NCBI GenBank assembly: GCA_017439345.1
Contig: JAFSJJ010000018.1
Span: 1 to 51,547 of the forward strand
Source of the DNA: Synergistaceae bacterium
GTDB taxonomy: Bacteria; Synergistota; Synergistia; Synergistales; Aminobacteriaceae
Direction of reading: 5' to 3'
Length of the DNA: 51,547 nucleotides
Shown: positions 1 to 8,433 of the stretch, one piece after another
Numbering within the stretch: the stretch's first letter is position 1
How the letters are laid out: each line of letters opens with the position of its first letter
Made by a program: the position numbers and the translations under genes
Notes under the pieces: model-generated
Seen by the model: the letters and a program-made list of their open reading frames with translations, nothing else
The model's database searches: none
What the model was told of the DNA's origin: nothing

Positions 1-10
1 TGTGTGTGTG
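1..10. repeat. (TG)5 dinucleotide run at the window edge
   Basis: Five TG units open the window and would encode alternating His/Thr in the minus-strand CCA-adding gene. The sequence around it is less family-like than the rest of the gene. It may simply be the end of a contig. Confidence 0.4.
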
Positions 11-693
11 TAGTAATTAAAATTACTTATTCGACTCATACTATTAATAACATCAAAGAATCTTGAAGGTTCACGAGATTTAAGCAGGGTCAAGGCAAGC
101 TCATTCATGACACGTTCACAGGGAAGCAAATTAACTTTCACACGTGAAGCAAGTTTTATAGTATCATCATCAACATTGAACTCAAGGACAGAAGCAAATC
201 TTGCAGCACGAAAGACTCTTAATACATCAAGCTCGAAAGTTCTCGTACTAACAGCGCGTATAACATGATTAGCAATGTCATCAAGTCCCCCGAAATAGTC
301 AAGAATTTCACCGGTCAACACGTCCTGCATTAAAGCATTAATCGTGAAGTCCCGCCGTAATGCTGCTTTATATGCTCCTCCGTTAATGTCTTCAGGCAGT
401 GAAATATCAAGCTCATAGTGTTTAAGATTCAAAATTTCAAAGCTGGCTCCCATCGTCTGGACTTGGCCGAGAGACTCAAGAATCTTCATGACTTCAGGAA
501 GTTCAAGGCCGTGTATTTCAATATCAATATCTTTAGCCTTTGGTGGTGGTGGCGGAAATAGGGGGGACAGCCAATTTTGCCATGAAGAAATTACAGAGTC
601 CCGAACGTAACCCCCGACGTAATAGACCCTGCCCCCTGAGTGAGCAACAAGCTCTGCAATATCGTGCGCCATTCGTAAATTTTTATCGTTCAT
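1..693 (-). CDS. cca: CCA tRNA nucleotidyltransferase / poly(A) polymerase family, partial (3' end off window)
   Basis: Reads from ATG at 693 down to base 1 without a stop, 231 codons, so the C-terminal RNA-binding part lies outside the window. Visible class II nucleotidyltransferase head: the nucleotide-binding signature YYVGGYVRD near residue 27-35, the metal-binding DIDIE pair near residue 56, and the RRDFTINAL motif followed by DYFGGLDDI, then the helical part that starts LRVFRAARFAS. Such enzymes add or repair the 3' CCA of tRNAs in the cytoplasm. Odd point: about 15 extra residues including a run of five prolines sit between GGYVRD and DIDIE, where the family normally has a short turn. 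It starts two bases after the stop of the upstream methyltransferase gene, so it is probably co-transcribed with the restriction-like pair. CCA-adding and poly(A)-adding members cannot be separated from this part alone. Confidence 0.85.
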   Translation of the reverse strand, partial: MNDKNLRMAHDIAELVAHSGGRVYYVGGYVRDSVISSWQNWLSPLFPPPPPKAKDIDIEIHGLELPEVMKILESLGQVQTMGASFEILNLKHYELDISLPEDINGGAYKAALRRDFTINALMQDVLTGEILDYFGGLDDIANHVIRAVSTRTFELDVLRVFRAARFASVLEFNVDDDTIKLASRVKVNLLPCERVMNELALTLLKSREPSRFFDVINSMSRISNFNYYTHT

Positions 694-695
694 GA

Positions 696-3600
696 TTATG
701 ATTCGATTAACGCAATTTCTGAGTCACTCAGTCCGTAAAGTTCGTAAATCATTCTGTCAAGACGTGAGTCAATCTCCTGCGAGTCCTCTGTCATGTTATG
801 AGATTTTGACTCTATGAGCTGATTCACCAGTGAGATTATCTGCTCTTGATTGACGCGCTTTTTTCTGAGGTCGATTATAGGGAGTGCCTTTGCATCGTCA
901 GGGTAAAAATCAATGCCGTCACTAATGAACGTCATGAAGTACCAGCTAATTAATTTCGAGTTCAAGATTGCGAGTAAAAATTTCATGTCATACTGTGATA
1001 TAAAATCGAAATTCTTGCATAACTTGTAAATTTTCTTTGCTGTAGGGTGAGAAACTTTTTGCAGCTTGTCAATTCTCACGCAATTTATAACGGTGTGGCT
1101 GTTGTAGAGTCCTTTGTCATCATGTGAAGATCGTAAACGTTCACTAACAACACGAATGAATATAATCTTCTCGTTCTCGAATAACTCCGGAAACATTGAA
1201 TTATAATGCTCATCAGGTGAATACTTTAGCCAGCCGCTTTGTTCATGGTGATAGCGTTGAATGTTCTTGCCTTCAATAAACGGCTTGAGTCCTTCTTCAT
1301 ACTTGCTGTGAATATAATATTTTTTCGTGCGTGATTTATCGTGCTTGCTGTTGAGTCTTGCACCGTACGAACATAAACAAATTTCGCCGAACTTCACCGA
1401 CTCCGAGTCAATTTTCCCCTTGAGCGTTATTGCGTTCCTGAAGTCATTAACCCTGAACCTTGACGCGTTGAACTGTTTGAACTCCTCTTGATTAACCGTG
1501 AACTCGTGAAAATTCCCTGCCTCGAAGTCCTCTCGAGTCTCTGCCGTCCTGATTCGTGTTGAGCCTTGATTATGACTCTTGCTGACCCTGAGAATTATAT
1601 TTTTCACAACTGCCCTCTTGAAGACAAAATAATTACTCGTGTCAACTATCTCATCAATAGAGTAATCGTTAATCAGCATTTCTCTTGATAACTGTGCGTA
1701 GTTCTGGTTCGTGTAAGAATATGGAATAATGAACGATAGAATCCCTTCATTTGCTAACAGTGAGCAGCCCTTCTCTATGAACGCGATATATAAATCAGTT
1801 CGCATTACACAAGTTTTGAATGTCTCGTATATTGTCTTACGGTCTGAGATCTTCTCGACGTTGATATAAGGAGGGTTGCCGATGACAATATCAAAGCCGT
1901 TATTATCCCTGAAGACTCGCGGAAATGTCATCTGCCAGAGTAAAAACGGTTTAGAGTCCTCATTCTTGACCATGTTGTAAGAGTCTATGATGTTCTGAGT
2001 CTCCGTGTTCTGTATCAAGTGAATCTGACGCGTTATTATTGCATCGTAAATTTCTTGAATTCTCGTGCGCAAAGATTCTTTCTTGTGTATATCGCTTTCA
2101 TCGTAGAGTTCATTTTGAAGGCGCGTTAATTCATTCATCATGTCCCTGTCGTCTTGGTTATCGCCGAATATTAAGCCCTGATTTCGAGTCTCTGAAGTGA
2201 GCTTGATTCCCATGAAGGACTCCAGCAACGAGTCAGCGCAGATTATATTACAGTCAAGATTTGGGAGCGGTCTTGGAGTCGAGTCGCTGTTGTCGATTAC
2301 CAGAGAGAGCCACAGCCTTAACTTTGCGATGTCGACAGCGGCGGGTTCAATATCACATGCGAAGATTGAGTCCCTGATAGTGTCGCGCTTGAGTGAGTAA
2401 GAGTCCCTATTGTTATTATTCATGAAGAGTGAAATTATTTCCCGTGAGTGCGTTATCTCGTTGAGCATTCCCAGTAAAAACGCTCCTGAGCCTGCAGCGG
2501 GGTCAACGACTTTTATATTTGCCAGGAGTGAGTCTATCTCGCCGAGTCTTTCAAGAATGTTAGAGTCAATCTCATCACGCGCCAGAATATCTCCGAACGT
2601 TATAAATTTGCGAATCTCTTGAGAGTCAATTTTTGTTCGTGAAGTCAGGTAATCAATCAGGCATTCACGGCACATGTAGTGAACTATCTCGCGCGGTGTG
2701 TAGAAGGCTCCTATCTTCTTTCGTTCGGGGCGGTCTAAAAGGTTCTCGAATACTTTACCTAACATTTCGGGATCAATAGCAATCTCGCTTTCAAACGGTT
2801 CATCTTCTGAAATCGTGAAGTTGTAGCGGTCGAATATGTCAAGCAGTCCGTCAGCGTCCCGGCCAAGTGAGTCGATATTAGAGAAGAATTCGTTATCTAT
2901 CGTGAAAGATTTTGCGTGCCAGTCGTAATTTGCCTCGAAGAGTCCGCCGTTCAAGAAGGGTATTCGGCAGTCGAGCTCAGGGAAATATGAGTCATTGCCT
3001 CTGTCGTTGTTGAGGGCGTTGTAGAATAGCGGCTCTAAGTAGTCGTTAAAGAAGTTTGCTTCATTGTTCGCGCACTGTGTGAATATCTGCCTCATGAAGT
3101 CGCGTCTGCCTGTTCCCCAGTCTTGAGAGTGAGGGACTCCAAGCCAGCCTTTCTTTTGCAGGAAGTAGAGAAATGCTATTTGTCCGAGTAACTTTTTTGC
3201 GAAGTGTTCAGAGTTGAGCGTAAACTTTGAGTCAGAGTCAAGAGATTCTTTCAGGTCAAAATATTTGCTCTCGTAAAGTCTGTAGAATTCTTCAGTAACA
3301 GGTTCGACGCTGAAGGCTTCTTCTAACTCGTCAAGTGATGGTCTGCTCCCTGAGCCGCTGAATATGGGAAATAATCTCTTCTGCGCAGTGTGAGAGGGTT
3401 CACCGAGTCCGACAAGATAAGAATATCTCTTTGCGGGAGTAATTGTTATGTTGTATTTACCCATTGAGAACGAGTAATCAAGCCTCACGAAAGATAACCG
3501 CCACTTTTCGGGATTGTCCTTAGTGTAGAAAGCTGCTAATGCTCCGTTAATATTGCTGTTCTCTAAGAGTTTGCGTATAAAGTTTCTCTGAATGTTTCGT

Positions 3601-3842
3601 GCTTCAAGGGTCGTATTGATGCACACACTGAATAACGCGATTGTCTCATCGTTCGAGTCCGTGTAAGTTCCAATGTCGTTATAAAATTCGATGCCCGGAA
3701 AATTTTCGTCTGCATTAATATTTATGTCCGGTGATTTGATTTCAACGCCGTTAATTAACTCTATAATGAATCGCAAAAATCTTTTAGAGTCGTATTCGTT
3801 TTCGAGTGTATCACAAAAAATTTTGAGTCTGGCTTCGTCCAT
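696..3842 (-). CDS. Eco57I-like N6-adenine DNA methyltransferase with TaqI-like specificity domain
   Basis: About 1048 aa. Amino-methyltransferase motif I DPAAGSGAFLLG lies near residue 440 and the catalytic NPPY motif near residue 650 (IGNPPYINVEKI). The C-terminal quarter resembles the TaqI-like target-recognition domain and ends in the usual EIDSRLDRMIYELYGLSDSE helix. The N-terminal region (GTYTDSND..., QRNFIRKLL, WRLSFVRLDY) matches the part that in related fused restriction-modification proteins carries a PD-(D/E)XK nuclease, but here the expected acidic/Lys positions look degenerate. I chose ATG 3842 over an in-frame TTG at 3872 because AAAGGA precedes it at good spacing and it follows the helicase stop by five bases. 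It lies directly downstream of a PLD-SNF2 helicase gene. It probably methylates host DNA at one asymmetric site, protecting it from the partner complex. The role is inferred from domains. Confidence 0.85.
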   Translation of the reverse strand: MDEARLKIFCDTLENEYDSKRFLRFIIELINGVEIKSPDININADENFPGIEFYNDIGTYTDSNDETIALFSVCINTTLEARNIQRNFIRKLLENSNINGALAAFYTKDNPEKWRLSFVRLDYSFSMGKYNITITPAKRYSYLVGLGEPSHTAQKRLFPIFSGSGSRPSLDELEEAFSVEPVTEEFYRLYESKYFDLKESLDSDSKFTLNSEHFAKKLLGQIAFLYFLQKKGWLGVPHSQDWGTGRRDFMRQIFTQCANNEANFFNDYLEPLFYNALNNDRGNDSYFPELDCRIPFLNGGLFEANYDWHAKSFTIDNEFFSNIDSLGRDADGLLDIFDRYNFTISEDEPFESEIAIDPEMLGKVFENLLDRPERKKIGAFYTPREIVHYMCRECLIDYLTSRTKIDSQEIRKFITFGDILARDEIDSNILERLGEIDSLLANIKVVDPAAGSGAFLLGMLNEITHSREIISLFMNNNNRDSYSLKRDTIRDSIFACDIEPAAVDIAKLRLWLSLVIDNSDSTPRPLPNLDCNIICADSLLESFMGIKLTSETRNQGLIFGDNQDDRDMMNELTRLQNELYDESDIHKKESLRTRIQEIYDAIITRQIHLIQNTETQNIIDSYNMVKNEDSKPFLLWQMTFPRVFRDNNGFDIVIGNPPYINVEKISDRKTIYETFKTCVMRTDLYIAFIEKGCSLLANEGILSFIIPYSYTNQNYAQLSREMLINDYSIDEIVDTSNYFVFKRAVVKNIILRVSKSHNQGSTRIRTAETREDFEAGNFHEFTVNQEEFKQFNASRFRVNDFRNAITLKGKIDSESVKFGEICLCSYGARLNSKHDKSRTKKYYIHSKYEEGLKPFIEGKNIQRYHHEQSGWLKYSPDEHYNSMFPELFENEKIIFIRVVSERLRSSHDDKGLYNSHTVINCVRIDKLQKVSHPTAKKIYKLCKNFDFISQYDMKFLLAILNSKLISWYFMTFISDGIDFYPDDAKALPIIDLRKKRVNQEQIISLVNQLIESKSHNMTEDSQEIDSRLDRMIYELYGLSDSEIALIES

Positions 3843-3847
3843 GAGTG

Positions 3848-6800
3848 TTAAAATCCTTTCTTGATGTAGCAAGATAATATCACACGTTTAGAGCCTTCCT
3901 GATTAGCGGCGCGTTCTTTAGCAGTGAGCAGATATTTATCAGGGACGTTAAGAGCAATAATAGAGAATGCTTCGAGAGCGTCTTTTGCTGTCTTAATCTT
4001 GCGCAATGAGTCTTTAATAATTCTCGCCGGAATGTTTCCCAGTCTGCACGCATTTAATAACCGTGAAATAGTATCAAGCTGTTCATGTGTGAAAGTTTTG
4101 TCGCTGCGTAAAGCCTTCATGAGGTTAATAAAATCTTTGTCGCTCTTTGTGAGGGGGCTGCTGTCGAGCCTTATACTTCCCTCTTGTTTGAGTGACTCAT
4201 CGAATGCCGAGTTATTATCTTTGTATTGAGTGAAGTAGCTTGACTCTACACCAACTGCGCGTTCGGAGGGTTCGCACTCTAAGAGCTTGATTGCCTCGCT
4301 GAAGGGTACTTGCCGAGCATTCAGGTAAAATTCTTTCAAGGCACCTTTTCTAATGAATGTCAGAGTCGAATCTGAGTCAATACTTGCTGAGAGCTTGCCG
4401 GTCTTGGACATTGCAGGGAGGTTTATTATTCGCTCGTAGAGTCTTGGGTCATTGTCTCGGACGCTTCTAATGACTTCAAGATATTTAAGCTCGCCTTCTG
4501 AGTCCTCGTTATCTGAGTCAATCTTGGCCGTGAGTTCGTCAAAAAGTTTCTTGGGACTAACTACTTCTTTATCGGACAAGTATTTTATATCGTCGCCTAG
4601 AGTTTGATTAAATAATTGCAGCTTCTCGAGTATTCGTTGTTCAAGCGGCATGTGCTTTGCTGATTGGGCAGTAGGGAAAAAATTAAACACGTAAATATTT
4701 TCGTGCTGAGTTCCGACTCTGTTAATTCGTCCGACTCGTTGCATAATTCGTGTAGGGTTCCAGGGCAGGTCGTAATTAATGATGATGTTAGAGCGGTGAA
4801 GGTTGACTCCTTCTGAGAGAATATCTGTAGTAATTAGAACGTCAAATGAGTCCGAGTCCTCGCTGTAAAGTTTCGGGTTGAAGCTGCATTCTATTTGAGT
4901 CTTGAGAGATTTGCTGCTCTTGCCTGAGAATGAGACTACACGGGAGTCATAAATTCTGCGCAGGTTTGTCTCTAAGTATTCAGCTGTCTCTGTTGACTCT
5001 GTGAAAATAATCTTCTTGACCGGTGAAAGTTTCGCGTTTAATTGAAGCTCTTCTATGAACTTCTCAAGTTTTGGATCAGATTTAACGGTGTCCCATAAAG
5101 TTTTGAGTCTCTCTAACGTGAATAAATCATTAGTCAGGTCAATAATAAATTTCGTGTCGAACTCCTGAGCCTCGAATACATATCCGCCGTTATCTTCTAT
5201 TAGAGAGCTAATCTCGTCATCGGTGAGTCCTGCTTCAAAAATTGCGTCAAAGTCAATGTTCCTGCATATAATAATTTTGCCGGTGTTATACATGTCAATA
5301 AATCTCTTGTATGAAGCTATAAATCGCGTTAGAGTCTGCCTGAATGCGTGAAAGCTGCTCTCGAGTCTCTTAACGAGTAAAGACTTCATGAAGCCGCCCA
5401 TATTGTTTTGTGAGGTGAGTAAACTTGCGAATCGTGAAGTGTCCTTGAGATAAGTTAAAGGCTTGTAGCGGGAGTACTTGAAATCTTTTATAGCCTTGAG
5501 TGTCTCTTGAAAGATTGCGTTAATTCTGTCATCGAACGTGTAAATAATTTTCTCAGGTTCACCGATCTCCGGGAAAGTGAGTCCCTGTTTAGTCATGTCG
5601 TCATGATAATACTTTGCTATTTCGCTTCGGGTCCTGCGAATCATTATGTGCCTAAGAATTTTGCTGCGTATCTGGCGCGAGTTCTCGTTGAGCTGGGTTA
5701 AATATTCTTTGCCTTCGAGGTCCTTGACTCCGTCGTTGAGTCTCTTAAAGAACGCCTCAAGATTTCTGACTCCGGGAATACTGCTCATGTGTCGAGGCTG
5801 GAACAGGTAAATTTGATTCTCTATGTCGCTTGAGTAATTATTAATCGGTGTCGCTGAGATTAATATAACTTTTTTCCCGTAACAAATCTCGTGAAGTTTC
5901 GCGTAGCCTGCTGTGTCTGAGTTCCTGAACCTGTGAGCCTCGTCAATGAAAACATATTCGTAATCATCTTTGCCGTTAAGAATGTTATCAAGTTTGCCGA
6001 GAGACTCGACTCTTGCAGCAACGTCAAAATCTCTCATGACTTCCCGCCAATAGTCAACAAGGACAGGAGGACAGATTATTAACTTCTTGCCCTTGACCAG
6101 AAAAATTTTAGCCAGCATAGCACATATATACGTCTTGCCGAGTCCTACGACATCAGAGATAAAGACTCCCCCGTAAGTTTCGAGCATCCTGTGAGCCTGA
6201 ATAACTGCGTCAATCTGATATTGAAGCCTCATGAAGTCATCGGGAAAATAATTTTGTGTGAATGACTCGTTATCGTCCTTGAGTTCCTGGTAAAAAAATT
6301 CGTAAAGAGTCTTCAAGTAAATCTCATAGGGTGTGATGTCGCTCCGAAGCCATGTACGCTGTTCAATTGTTGTGATATATATTTGAGATATGTCAATGCT
6401 TTCACGCCAGAGGGACTCGAATTTATCAAGAGCGAATCTTACGTCAGACTCGTCTTTGAGTTCAACGTTGAATTCAAGATTGTTGATGAGTCCAGCTTCA
6501 GAGAAGTTGCTTGAGCCGGTGATGACGCTTGACTCTGACTCATTCTCTCGCCTGATGATATAGACTTTAGCATGTAATCTTTCATTCGGGTACATTCTCA
6601 TTTGCAGCTTTCCTGACTTGAGCCACTCTATGAATTTTTTTGCGCCCTCTTCGACCTGATACTCAACCGGTGAATTCTCGAACTCTTGAATAACTTTATT
6701 TGCGAACTCGTTTTTAGCCTGGTCGTAAGTTATAAGTTCGTGAGTTATCTTGTCAACGTTGAGGCCTACAAGAATCCTTATGCTTTGAACGTCATCGAGA

Positions 6801-6952
6801 GCGTGATAGAGTCTGAAGAAGCCGCTTGACCTGAAGTAGCCTACAAGGACATCAAAAAATTTTGTGCCGTTAGTTAATATATTTGCGAATCGAGTATATA
6901 AATCGCGTTCGGGTTCGTTAGTGAAAAACTTTGAGTCAGAGTGTATAATCAT
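3848..6952 (-). CDS. PLD-nuclease domain fused to SNF2-family helicase/translocase
   Basis: 1034 aa. Residues ~1-200 form a phospholipase-D-like nuclease module: LHAKVYIIRR with H127/K129, then GSSNFSEAGL at 146-155 and NNLEFNV. The Asp of the classic HKD is absent, as is common in helicase-linked PLD domains. The SNF2 motor follows: Walker A GLGKT near 271, DEAH (FIDEAHRF) near 336, ISATPINN, then the second RecA lobe with FTESTETA near 650 and TTDILSEGVNL through IMQRVGRINRVG at ~707-747. The C-terminal 250 residues are unassigned. It is first in a minus-strand operon with the adenine methyltransferase, and divergent from purD. Together they look like a restriction or defence pair in which this protein translocates on and cuts unmodified DNA; that role is inferred. 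It is not Mokosh (SF1 helicase), and no DISARM partners (drmA/drmB) are present. Confidence 0.85.
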   Translation of the reverse strand: MIIHSDSKFFTNEPERDLYTRFANILTNGTKFFDVLVGYFRSSGFFRLYHALDDVQSIRILVGLNVDKITHELITYDQAKNEFANKVIQEFENSPVEYQVEEGAKKFIEWLKSGKLQMRMYPNERLHAKVYIIRRENESESSVITGSSNFSEAGLINNLEFNVELKDESDVRFALDKFESLWRESIDISQIYITTIEQRTWLRSDITPYEIYLKTLYEFFYQELKDDNESFTQNYFPDDFMRLQYQIDAVIQAHRMLETYGGVFISDVVGLGKTYICAMLAKIFLVKGKKLIICPPVLVDYWREVMRDFDVAARVESLGKLDNILNGKDDYEYVFIDEAHRFRNSDTAGYAKLHEICYGKKVILISATPINNYSSDIENQIYLFQPRHMSSIPGVRNLEAFFKRLNDGVKDLEGKEYLTQLNENSRQIRSKILRHIMIRRTRSEIAKYYHDDMTKQGLTFPEIGEPEKIIYTFDDRINAIFQETLKAIKDFKYSRYKPLTYLKDTSRFASLLTSQNNMGGFMKSLLVKRLESSFHAFRQTLTRFIASYKRFIDMYNTGKIIICRNIDFDAIFEAGLTDDEISSLIEDNGGYVFEAQEFDTKFIIDLTNDLFTLERLKTLWDTVKSDPKLEKFIEELQLNAKLSPVKKIIFTESTETAEYLETNLRRIYDSRVVSFSGKSSKSLKTQIECSFNPKLYSEDSDSFDVLITTDILSEGVNLHRSNIIINYDLPWNPTRIMQRVGRINRVGTQHENIYVFNFFPTAQSAKHMPLEQRILEKLQLFNQTLGDDIKYLSDKEVVSPKKLFDELTAKIDSDNEDSEGELKYLEVIRSVRDNDPRLYERIINLPAMSKTGKLSASIDSDSTLTFIRKGALKEFYLNARQVPFSEAIKLLECEPSERAVGVESSYFTQYKDNNSAFDESLKQEGSIRLDSSPLTKSDKDFINLMKALRSDKTFTHEQLDTISRLLNACRLGNIPARIIKDSLRKIKTAKDALEAFSIIALNVPDKYLLTAKERAANQEGSKRVILSCYIKKGF

Positions 6953-6989
6953 ATCGTAAATTAATTCCTTTCATTGAGTCACAAATCAA

Positions 6990-6995
6990 ATTATA
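6990..6995 (-). promoter_or_regulatory. candidate -10 box for the helicase/methyltransferase operon
   Basis: The minus strand reads TATAAT here, about 40 bases upstream of the helicase start codon. I see no convincing -35 at 16-18 bases, so this is a weak call. Confidence 0.3.
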
Positions 6996-6997
6996 GA

Positions 6998-7021
6998 TTA
7001 CTAATACAATTACTAATACAA
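6998..7021. repeat. two tandem copies of a 12-bp repeat
   Basis: TTACTAATACAA occurs twice head to tail, perfectly, at 6998-7009 and 7010-7021. It lies just upstream of the candidate -10 box of the helicase operon in the divergent intergenic region, where a regulator could bind. Confidence 0.6.
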
Positions 7022-7046
7022 CTTCACGCTATAAACTTTCTTGTTG

Positions 7047-7090
7047 ACGAGTCCGAGTCCCTGTGATTGATTCACTAACGAGTCCGAGTC
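7047..7090. repeat. 13-bp direct repeat with 31-bp period
   Basis: ACGAGTCCGAGTC occurs at 7047-7059 and again at 7078-7090, about three helical turns apart, between the divergent helicase and purD genes. Each copy itself holds GAGTC twice. It is either an operator pair for the purD-purL promoter or a consequence of the window-wide GAGTC enrichment. Confidence 0.5.
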
Positions 7091-7112
7091 AAAATATTTC
7101 TCAGTCTGATAA

Positions 7113-7118
7113 TATAAT
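7113..7118 (+). promoter_or_regulatory. candidate -10 box for purD-purL
   Basis: A perfect TATAAT lies about 54 bases upstream of the purD start, downstream of the 13-bp direct repeats. No good -35 is visible. Downstream of it, ATCACTA is repeated twice (7138-7151) just before the AAAGGAG ribosome-binding site. Confidence 0.4.
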
Positions 7119-7171
7119 CTTGTGCAATAAAATTTTTATCACTAATCACTAATAAAGGAGTCTGATACTCA

Positions 7172-8428
7172 ATGAACGTAATGATAATCGGCGGAGGAGG
7201 ACGCGAACACGTCATAGCAAAATATATCGCCGGTAATCCCAAAATAGAGAAGCTCTATGCTTTACCCGGCAACGGAGGAATTTCACAGCTTGCGGAGTGC
7301 GTTAAAATCTCGGCGGAAGACATTGACGGAATAACGGACTTTGCAAAGAGTCACCAAATTGATTTTGCCATCGTAGCTCCTGATGACCCCCTGGCACTCG
7401 GAGCAGTTGACAAGCTCGAAGCTATAGGCGTTAAGTGTTTCGGTCCTGAACAGAAGGCGGCAGTTATCGAGAGCAGTAAAATTTTCGCAAAAGAGTTAAT
7501 GACCCGCTACAACATTCCTACGGCGAAATATAAAATTTTCACTGATATTGACTCGGCATTATCACACGCTGCGTTATCTGACTGTCCGATAGTGATTAAA
7601 GCAGACGGTCTCGCAAAGGGTAAAGGCGTTACAGTCGCAGAGAATTTCAAGCAGGCTAGAGACGCAATAATTTCATGCATGAAAGATAAAGCATTTGGTT
7701 CAAGCGGTGAGAGAATATTAATCGAAAAGTGCTTGACAGGCCCTGAAGTTACTGTTTTAGCATTCACTGACGGAAAAGTTATAGTGCCTATGATCTCATC
7801 AATGGATCACAAGAGAGCTTATGACAACAACAAAGGCCCTAACACCGGCGGAATGGGAGTAGCTGCTCCGAATAAATATTACACGAGAGAGATTGCAGAC
7901 GAATGCATGACAAAAATTTTTCTCCCGACTATCAACGCAATGAAGTCAGAAGGGCGAACTTTCAAAGGGTGCTTGTATTTCGGGTTAATGCTCACGAAAG
8001 AAGGCCCGAAAGTTATCGAGTATAACTGCAGGTTCGGAGATCCTGAAGCTGAAGCTGTACTGCCGTTATTGGACAGTGATTTATTTGATATTATGCTTGC
8101 TGTTCGTAATGAGAGACTCTCAGATATTGACGTAAAATTCAAGAACGGTGCTTCATGCTGTGTAATTCTTGCTTCCGGAGGCTATCCCGGTTCGTATTTG
8201 ACAGGCTATGAAATTAATTTTGGGAACGTGAGCGAGCTTGAAGGCGTTGAAGTCTTTCACTCAGGGACAAGGCGCGAGGGAGATAAATATTTCACGTCAG
8301 GAGGCAGGGTGTTAGCTGTCAATGCAGTTGCTAAGACTTTCACAGAGGCAAGAGAAAAAGTTTACGAGGCCGTCAAGTGCATTAACTTCGAGACCATGCG
8401 CTATAGGACAGATATAGGAGCGAATTAA
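7172..8428 (+). CDS. purD: phosphoribosylamine-glycine ligase (GAR synthetase)
   Basis: 418 aa, usual family length. It catalyses ATP-dependent ligation of glycine to 5-phosphoribosylamine, step two of de novo purine synthesis, in the cytoplasm. The N-terminal GGGGREHVIAKYI phosphate-binding stretch lies at residues ~7-19; the ATP-grasp core includes VIKADGLAKGKGV (~141-153) and NTGGMGVAAP; EYNCRFGDPEAEAVLPLL lies near residue 285. The start is supported by AAAGGAG eleven bases upstream. It is followed after five bases by purL, so the two form a purine operon. Other pur genes are not in the window. Confidence 0.97.
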   Translation: MNVMIIGGGGREHVIAKYIAGNPKIEKLYALPGNGGISQLAECVKISAEDIDGITDFAKSHQIDFAIVAPDDPLALGAVDKLEAIGVKCFGPEQKAAVIESSKIFAKELMTRYNIPTAKYKIFTDIDSALSHAALSDCPIVIKADGLAKGKGVTVAENFKQARDAIISCMKDKAFGSSGERILIEKCLTGPEVTVLAFTDGKVIVPMISSMDHKRAYDNNKGPNTGGMGVAAPNKYYTREIADECMTKIFLPTINAMKSEGRTFKGCLYFGLMLTKEGPKVIEYNCRFGDPEAEAVLPLLDSDLFDIMLAVRNERLSDIDVKFKNGASCCVILASGGYPGSYLTGYEINFGNVSELEGVEVFHSGTRREGDKYFTSGGRVLAVNAVAKTFTEAREKVYEAVKCINFETMRYRTDIGAN

Positions 8429-8433
8429 CTTTC

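Noticed and set aside
2197-2622. Plus-strand frames of 67 and 70 codons inside the methyltransferase gene
   Set aside because: They are antisense to motif-bearing coding sequence and have no family likeness; caused by the base bias of the real gene.
696-6952. Assignment to DISARM, BREX or Mokosh
   Set aside because: DISARM needs DrmA/DrmB, BREX needs PglZ/BrxC, and Mokosh uses an SF1 helicase; none is present.
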